The position numbers and the translations under genes were made by a program. This document shows positions 31,377-35,699 of a DNA stretch of 35,699 nt, piece by piece (the first letter of the stretch is position 1; each line of letters opens with the position of its first letter). The stretch covers positions 1-35,699 of the forward strand of contig JBAXWB010000043.1 in NCBI GenBank assembly GCA_037128595.1, given 5' to 3'. The stretch is from a bacterium (GTDB lineage Bacteria > Verrucomicrobiota > Kiritimatiellia > CAIKKV01 > CAITUY01). The notes under the pieces were generated by a model. The model ran no database searches, was not told where the DNA came from, and saw nothing but the letters and a program-made list of their open reading frames with translations.

Positions 31377-31412
31377 GTTGCGGGTTTTGGCTGGGAACCC
31401 GGATTCCGCCAC
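31377..31412 (+). repeat. Fragment matching the start of the downstream UroD-like gene
   Basis: These 36 bases match 34455-34491 (codons 18-30 of the second UroD-like gene) with one mismatch and one deleted base. They lie upstream of the first UroD-like gene's likely start, out of context, in a 215-bp gap with no other recognisable feature. It looks like a relic of a UroD-type gene or a repair/recombination scar. Confidence 0.7.
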
Positions 31413-31448
31413 TCATTACGGCATTGGAATTTAGAAAGGATAGCACCG

Positions 31449-32738
31449 ATGTACTCACTTCCGGTAGATGAACGTCACTATTTGCGGAAACTTGCTGGAC
31501 GCCAGGCGGAGATTGCTGCACTTCCGGTAATGGCGCGGCGGCGCCAGTTGTGGACGGACATGAATGACGGCAAGCCGGGTTCCCGTCCGCCGTTTGTCAT
31601 AGAAACCTGGACTTTTGATCGAGATTTTATGCCAGGATCCATTCTCCGGTGCCAATCGGAGTATGGTCGCAAGCTCGAAGTGAACTTTTTGCGAAACATC
31701 CGGACTCATGAGATTCTGGATGACGACCATGTCTGTCCCGATACCCTGGATATGAGCTGGCACGTCTGGTGCAATGAGTTCGGGATTGAAATTCCTACAA
31801 CGCATGTGAAGGATGCGGAAGGTGTGGAAACCGGTTACCATTTTGAGTGTCCCATAACGGATCTCAAAGACGGCTTCGGGATGGTGAAGCCCTCCACGTT
31901 TGGAGTCAATCGCGAATCGACACTGGACGAGAAGCGCTATCTTGAGGAAACGTTTGGAGACATCCTGCCGGTAGTCATTCGTTCGGGTACCTATGGAAAT
32001 AACAACCTGACACAGCGGCTAATGCGGCTGATGAGCATGGAGACGTTCTTTCTGGCGATGTATGACTGTCCGGATAAGCTACACGCGCTCATGGCGTTGT
32101 TAAGGGATAATGCGTTGCGCATGGCTATATGGGCGGAACAGGAAGGATTGTTGGTCCTCAATAACGCCAACCAATGTACCTGTGGAACCTGTTACAACTT
32201 CACGACGCTTCTGCCAAAGGCGCCGACAGGGCCAGGGCAGGTGAAACTGACGGACATGTGGGGCGTAATGGACAGCCAGGAAACGGTAGGGGTGTCACCG
32301 GAGTTGTTCCATGAGTTCTGCTTCCCCTATTACCGTGAACTGGCGACTCTGTTCGGTTTGGTTTACTGGGGATGTTGTGAGCCCGTTGACCCGATTTGGG
32401 AGGACTCCATCAGCAAGATCCCGAACCTCAAGGCCGTCTCGATTTCCCGCTGGGCGAATCAGGCCTTTATGGCAGAGGTTCTGGCAGGTAAAGGCATCGT
32501 TTACTCGCGAAAACCCAATCCCAATCTTCTGGGCGTCGATGTGCGGCTCAATGAGGAGGCGTGGTCGAGGGAGATCCGCGAAACTCTGGAAATTACGACG
32601 GGAAAGAATATTCCCGTGGAATTTGTTGTGCGCGATGTCTATTCCATGCATGGCAATCTTGATAAGCCGCGCCGTGCGGTTGAACTGGCACGGCGTGAGA
32701 TTGATAGATTCTTTCCGGCTTTCCCGCCGGAACTCTAG
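31449..32738 (+). CDS. Uroporphyrinogen decarboxylase/MtaA-superfamily protein 1
   Basis: The 429-residue product is a divergent UroD-superfamily protein of the type found in PVC sugar loci rather than a haem biosynthesis enzyme. The barrel segments VYWGCCEPVDPIWE (C309, C310) and KLTDMWGVMDSQETVGVSPELFHEFCFPYY are characteristic; a second cysteine cluster NNANQCTCGTC occurs earlier. In MtaA/CmuA-type relatives such cysteines bind zinc for methyl transfer to or from cobamide-linked partners; whether that holds here is unknown. The ATG at 31449 follows GAAAGGA at about eight bases; an upstream ATG at 31344 would include the stray fragment at 31377 and is rejected. Confidence 0.7.
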   Translation: MYSLPVDERHYLRKLAGRQAEIAALPVMARRRQLWTDMNDGKPGSRPPFVIETWTFDRDFMPGSILRCQSEYGRKLEVNFLRNIRTHEILDDDHVCPDTLDMSWHVWCNEFGIEIPTTHVKDAEGVETGYHFECPITDLKDGFGMVKPSTFGVNRESTLDEKRYLEETFGDILPVVIRSGTYGNNNLTQRLMRLMSMETFFLAMYDCPDKLHALMALLRDNALRMAIWAEQEGLLVLNNANQCTCGTCYNFTTLLPKAPTGPGQVKLTDMWGVMDSQETVGVSPELFHEFCFPYYRELATLFGLVYWGCCEPVDPIWEDSISKIPNLKAVSISRWANQAFMAEVLAGKGIVYSRKPNPNLLGVDVRLNEEAWSREIRETLEITTGKNIPVEFVVRDVYSMHGNLDKPRRAVELARREIDRFFPAFPPEL

Positions 32739-32771
32739 ACCCCATTACATGAGCGTGGCACGGTTCGCTGG

Positions 32772-32788
32772 AAAAAACGAAAACGTTT
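32772..32788. promoter_or_regulatory. Left part of an operator-like palindrome split by the IS
   Basis: Joined to 34256-34264, after removing one 9-bp duplication, this forms a perfect 26-bp palindrome whose core ACGAAAACGTTTTCGT fits the PurR/LacI-type operator consensus. The element at 32789-34246 interrupts it. Confidence 0.6.
32780..32788 (+). repeat. Target-site duplication, left
   Basis: AAAACGTTT, repeated at 34247-34255 on the other side of the element. Nine bases is a usual duplication length for IS4-family insertions. Confidence 0.85.
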
Positions 32789-34246
32789 CACTGGCATCCC
32801 ATAGGCATTGAAAGAAAAAGCTGGAATGGGGCTGCTAAATCTGCCACTCGGCAGGTATGAAAAAACAAAGCAACCACATTCCAGCAGGGCATAAGTACAC
32901 CGTATTGAAGCAACTATGCAATCTGATTCCGGTGGGGCTGGTGAGTGAACTGGCGACGGAGTACGGGGTGGATGAACAGAGCCGGACGTTTTCGCCATGG
33001 AGCCACACGGTCTCACTGATGCATGCGCAACTGACACATGCCATTGGACTGAACGACGTGTGCGATTCACTGCGCATGAATTCCGGCGTGTTGTCGACTA
33101 TTCGGGGGGCAACACCTCCAAGCCGGAATAACCTCAGCCATGCGAATCGGAAACGTGATTGCTCAATGGCCGAGGCATTGTACTGGCGGATGATGGATCA
33201 TCTGATGGCCCAAACGCCGAGCTTTTCCCAGCGCAAAGTAAGACGTGGATACCTTCGCCGGTTCCGCAAGGTGATTCATGCGGTGGACTCGACGACCATC
33301 CCATTGGTTGCCAATGCATTGGATTGGGCGAAGCACCGGCGCCGGAAGGCGGCTGCCAAATGCCACCTTCGGCTGAATCTGCAGACGTTCTTGCCGGCCT
33401 GCGCCATCATCGATACGGCCAGGGAAGGTGATAATCGCCGGGCCCGCGAAATCTGCGCGCCCCTGGAAAGCGGGGAAATCGTGGTGTTTGACAAGGCCTA
33501 CGGCGATTTCTTCCACTTGCATGACATGACGAAGCGTGGCGTCTGGTGGGTTACCCGGGCGAGAGCCAACATGAAGGGTCGAGCGGTCGAGCGACTGGAA
33601 ACGACGGACCACCCTCGCATCTTGCATGATGAGATTGTCGAACTGACGATTGCCCACTCCCTGCGGGCGTACCCTCAACGACTGCGGCGGGTCGTGGCGC
33701 TCGTCGAAGTGGATGGTAAGGATATGGAGCTGACCTTCCTGACGAACAACCTGGAGTGGAGCGCCTGGACGGTGGCCGAACTGTATCGTTGTCGCTGGGA
33801 TATCGAGGTGTTCTTCAAGGAGATCAAGCAAACGCTGCAGCTGGCTGACTTCCTGGGCCACAATGCCAATGCTGTCCGCTGGCAGATTTGGATCGGCTTG
33901 CTCGTTCATCTGCTTATGCGCTATCTGGCACATCTGCATTCCTGGGTGCATAGCTTCATACGCTTGTTCACGGTGCTACGCGCGAGTCTTTGGCGGCGCT
34001 GGGATTTGTACGCCTTGCTCGCCAGCTATGGGATAGCCAGCCCCCCTGGCCGTCTGCGCGCCACTCCAGAACAGGCCTATTTCGCAGGATTCGCATGAAC
34101 CCTGTGGGACAGCCATACGCGCGCTCACCTCCGGCCAGTCACAAGATTGCCATTTCTGCCGGAAATCCCCTCAGCCAGTCATATGCAAATTATAAGGGGT
34201 ATTGGCCTCTTATAGCCTGAAAAGGTAGGCCTATGGGATGACAGTG
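32789..34246 (+). mobile_element. Complete IS4-family insertion sequence (1458 bp)
   Basis: The ends are 18-bp inverted repeats, CACTGGCATCCCATAGGC (32789-32806) and its counterpart at 34229-34246, differing at one position. The element has 9-bp direct duplications of AAAACGTTT on both sides and one intact transposase gene on the plus strand. Intact ends, gene and duplications indicate a recent insertion. It separates two UroD-like genes that were probably contiguous or nearly so. Confidence 0.92.
32857..34098 (+). CDS. IS4-family DDE transposase
   Basis: The 413-residue protein has an N-terminal DUF4372-like region (to about 75) and a DDE domain. The catalytic residues can be placed at D144 (HAVDSTTIP), D212 (VVFDKAYGDF) and E317. 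The E317 region is the IS4 signature Y310-(2)-R313-(3)-E317-(6)-K324 in LYRCRWDIEVFFKEIK. Length and intact triad suggest an active enzyme. Its frame ends 148 bp before the right inverted repeat end. Confidence 0.93.
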   Translation: MKKQSNHIPAGHKYTVLKQLCNLIPVGLVSELATEYGVDEQSRTFSPWSHTVSLMHAQLTHAIGLNDVCDSLRMNSGVLSTIRGATPPSRNNLSHANRKRDCSMAEALYWRMMDHLMAQTPSFSQRKVRRGYLRRFRKVIHAVDSTTIPLVANALDWAKHRRRKAAAKCHLRLNLQTFLPACAIIDTAREGDNRRAREICAPLESGEIVVFDKAYGDFFHLHDMTKRGVWWVTRARANMKGRAVERLETTDHPRILHDEIVELTIAHSLRAYPQRLRRVVALVEVDGKDMELTFLTNNLEWSAWTVAELYRCRWDIEVFFKEIKQTLQLADFLGHNANAVRWQIWIGLLVHLLMRYLAHLHSWVHSFIRLFTVLRASLWRRWDLYALLASYGIASPPGRLRATPEQAYFAGFA

Positions 34247-34255
34247 AAAACGTTT
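34247..34255 (+). repeat. Target-site duplication, right
   Basis: AAAACGTTT, the second copy of 32780-32788. The following TCG and T run (34256-34264) complete the original palindrome. Confidence 0.85.
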
Positions 34256-34327
34256 TCGTTTTTTTTGGGGGATGGATCCCGCCGCTGATTAATTCGAGAC
34301 CAATGAAGTGATCGCAGTGTGTTCTAA

Positions 34328-34357
34328 TTGAGCTGGGGGCGTTGGAGCTGATATCGT
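34328..34357 (+). promoter_or_regulatory. Putative promoter of the second UroD-like gene
   Basis: TTGAGC (34328-34333), 18-bp spacer, TATCGT (34352-34357), in the gap downstream of the IS. If used, the gene keeps its own promoter despite the insertion. Confidence 0.35.
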
Positions 34358-34402
34358 TGAAGAGCAGTGTGTGTTGGAATACACTGAAGAAGGAGCGGAG
34401 CG

Positions 34403-35419
34403 ATGACATCACGGGAGCGGATTAGACGGATTATTGCGGGTGAACTGGCGGATCGTTGCGGGTTTTGGCTGGGGAACCCGGATCCCGCCACGTGGCCGAT
34501 CTATCACAACTATTTTGGCACCCGCACCGAAGAAGAATTGAGGCAGGTGTTAAAGGACGATTTCCGCTGGATTTGCCCACAGTTCATGCCCTCAACCTTT
34601 CAGGCCTTCGGGGGACGGGGTCTGTTTGACGGAGGGCGTGGTCCCAAAACCTCTCATGGCCAGAAGGGACCGTTTGCGGAGTGTGAGGATGTTCGTGAAG
34701 TAGCTGATTTCCCCTGGCCTGATCCTGCGCGACTGAATTTCGAGGAGTGTCTGGTCGCATTGGATGCGTCAGGGGAGGTATATCGGGCGAGTGGATTCTG
34801 GACCTGCTTCTATCACAACATCATGGATCTCTTCGGCATGGAGGATTACATGGTGAAGATGTTTACGAATCCGGAGGTGGTCCATGCCGTCACGGACCGG
34901 GTCTGCGGGTTCTATTACGAGGCCAACGAACGTTTTTTCAAGGCGGCGGGGAATCGGGTGGATGGGTTCTTTTTTGGAAATGATTTTGGCACCCAGCAGG
35001 ATTTGATCTGCGGGCCAGCTCAGTTTGACGAGTTTATCCTCCCCTGGTTCATGAAGTTTACGGAGCAAGGGCATCGCTGGGGGTATCAGGTAATTCTGCA
35101 CTCCTGCGGCGCCATTCACCGGGTCATTGATCGACTGGTTGAGGCCAATGTCGATTGTTTGCACCCGTTGCAGGCCCTCGCCAAAGACATGGATGCCGAT
35201 ACCCTGGCGCGCGACTTCAAGGGCCAGATTGCCTTCATGGGAGGAATCGATACCCAGCACCTGCTGGTGCATGGAACACCGGCCGATATCAAGGCAGAAG
35301 TTCGGCGCGTGCGCAAGGCGTTGGGGCCCCGCTTGATCGTGAGTCCAAGTCATGAGGCGTTATTGCCGAATGTTCCGCCTGCGAATGTGATGGCGATGGC
35401 TGAAGCTGCGGTCGAGTGA
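34403..35419 (+). CDS. Uroporphyrinogen decarboxylase/MtaA-superfamily protein 2
   Basis: The 338-residue protein begins with the family pattern TSRERIRRIIAGELADR and carries VILHSCGAIHRVIDRLVEAN, whose H233-x-C235-G motif is the zinc-ligand signature of MtaA/MtbA-type cobamide methyltransferases and relatives, followed by LHPLQ and IAFMGGIDTQHLL. The usual uroporphyrinogen-binding arginine cluster of HemE is not evident, so a methyltransferase-like role is more plausible than haem synthesis. AAGGAGCGG precedes the ATG at 34403. Codons 18-30 recur at 31377. Together with the 30262 and 31449 genes it probably formed a three-gene unit before the IS arrived. No corrinoid protein is present in the window. 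Confidence 0.8.
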   Translation: MTSRERIRRIIAGELADRCGFWLGNPDPATWPIYHNYFGTRTEEELRQVLKDDFRWICPQFMPSTFQAFGGRGLFDGGRGPKTSHGQKGPFAECEDVREVADFPWPDPARLNFEECLVALDASGEVYRASGFWTCFYHNIMDLFGMEDYMVKMFTNPEVVHAVTDRVCGFYYEANERFFKAAGNRVDGFFFGNDFGTQQDLICGPAQFDEFILPWFMKFTEQGHRWGYQVILHSCGAIHRVIDRLVEANVDCLHPLQALAKDMDADTLARDFKGQIAFMGGIDTQHLLVHGTPADIKAEVRRVRKALGPRLIVSPSHEALLPNVPPANVMAMAEAAVE

Positions 35420-35420
35420 A

Positions 35421-35438
35421 GTGAATCCGATAATTCAC
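35421..35438. repeat. Small inverted repeat after the second UroD-like gene
   Basis: GTGAAT and ATTCAC are separated by six bases immediately after the stop codon. The stem is short and has no T tract; a weak terminator is possible. Confidence 0.25.
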
Positions 35439-35470
35439 GCGAGAGGTGACAATGCCAGGGAAACCCTATT

Positions 35471-35585
35471 CGGCACCCTGCCCACGCGGCTCGGATGAAC
35501 CTCGCCCTCCAGCAGAAATCAACGAGAGGGCCTGGATGATCTAATTGGGCGAACTTTACGTGAGCCGCGTTACGATTAGGTGCCG
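35471..35585. other. Large foldable non-coding element
   Basis: Nested complementary segments: CGGCACC (35471-35477) with GGTGCCG (35579-35585), ACGCGGCTC (35484-35492) with GAGCCGCGT (35562-35570), and GCCCTC (35503-35508) with GAGGGC (35526-35531). This three-tier arrangement could be a structured RNA or a recombination site of attC type; AACCTCGCCCTCCAGC and GAACTTTACGT inside recall attC inner boxes. No gene is credible in 35420-35699. Confidence 0.4.
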
Positions 35586-35647
35586 CAGATGTCCTTATAT
35601 CGCGGTCCACCTCTTAGAGGATTTGGGTTCCCACTTGATTCTTGATG

Positions 35648-35697
35648 TCCCGCCAGCCATTAGCCAATGCAACAGCATTGGCTAATGGCTGGCGGGA
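35648..35697. repeat. Perfect terminal hairpin, right copy
   Basis: Arms of 23 bp (35648-35670 and 35675-35697) around an AACA loop. It is the reverse complement of the left terminal hairpin, although the flanking sequence differs (CTTGATG here). Confidence 0.85.
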
Positions 35698-35699
35698 AT

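Noticed and set aside
31965-31975. Other AAACGTTT-like octamers as additional LacI/PurR operators
   Set aside because: Occurrences at about 17027, 20090 and 31967 lie inside coding sequence, lack the extended symmetry, and are expected by chance.
35350-35610. Minus-strand 86-residue open frame at the right end
   Set aside because: No domain, no ribosome-binding site, and it crosses the foldable element and the end of the UroD-like gene.

Overview
The window looks like a chromosomal fragment, probably one metagenomic contig, of a PVC-superphylum bacterium; Kiritimatiellota or Lentisphaerota fits best. This is inferred from gene content, because there is no rRNA or marker gene. Relevant content: a GH172 (DUF2961) enzyme, a GH2 beta-mannosidase-like enzyme, a GH123-like secreted protein, a GH29 fucosidase-like enzyme, a GH130 phosphorylase, two Gfo/Idh/MocA oxidoreductases, two UroD/MtaA-like proteins, a LacI regulator and very large secreted beta-helix proteins with choice-of-anchor Q endings. 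No SusC/SusD pair or transporter is visible. Most of the window is GC-rich. The two toxin-antitoxin-like islands and their flanks are visibly richer in A+T.

Layout. 1-5693: plus-strand operon with the 3' end of an L-fucose-isomerase-like gene, GH172 and GH2. 5694-6876: a two-gene minus-strand nucleotidyltransferase (DUF6036-like) module framed by two ~59-bp direct repeats, one being the end of the GH2 gene. 6897-14292: operon of secreted GH123-like protein, GH29, secreted esterase and Gfo/Idh/MocA enzyme. 14403-27612: a beta-helix/Ig-repeat surface protein broken by a one-base frameshift, a 2593-residue relative of it, and GH130. 27619-28710: convergent LacI regulator. 28856-29661: AbiEi-like antitoxin with a coupled 68-residue ORF. 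29662-30261: non-coding stretch with hairpins and a promoter/operator. 30262-35419: Gfo/Idh/MocA, UroD-like, a complete IS4-family insertion sequence, and a second UroD-like gene. 35420-35699: non-coding, with a large foldable element. The same ~52-nt perfect hairpin sits at both ends of the window.

How the parts may work together (inference). The giant beta-helix proteins, esterase and GH123-like protein carry signal peptides and would act on or bind a complex, probably fucose- and mannose-containing polysaccharide outside the cytoplasm. GH172, GH2, GH29 and GH130 lack signal peptides and would finish oligosaccharides inside. The isomerase and oxidoreductases would process released sugars. 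An identical 14-bp motif occurs three times just upstream of TTGACG-type promoters of the 6990 and 14581 transcription units, which suggests one regulator controls both. The IS element landed inside a perfect 26-bp palindrome with a PurR/LacI-type core, splitting a likely operator between the two UroD-like genes.
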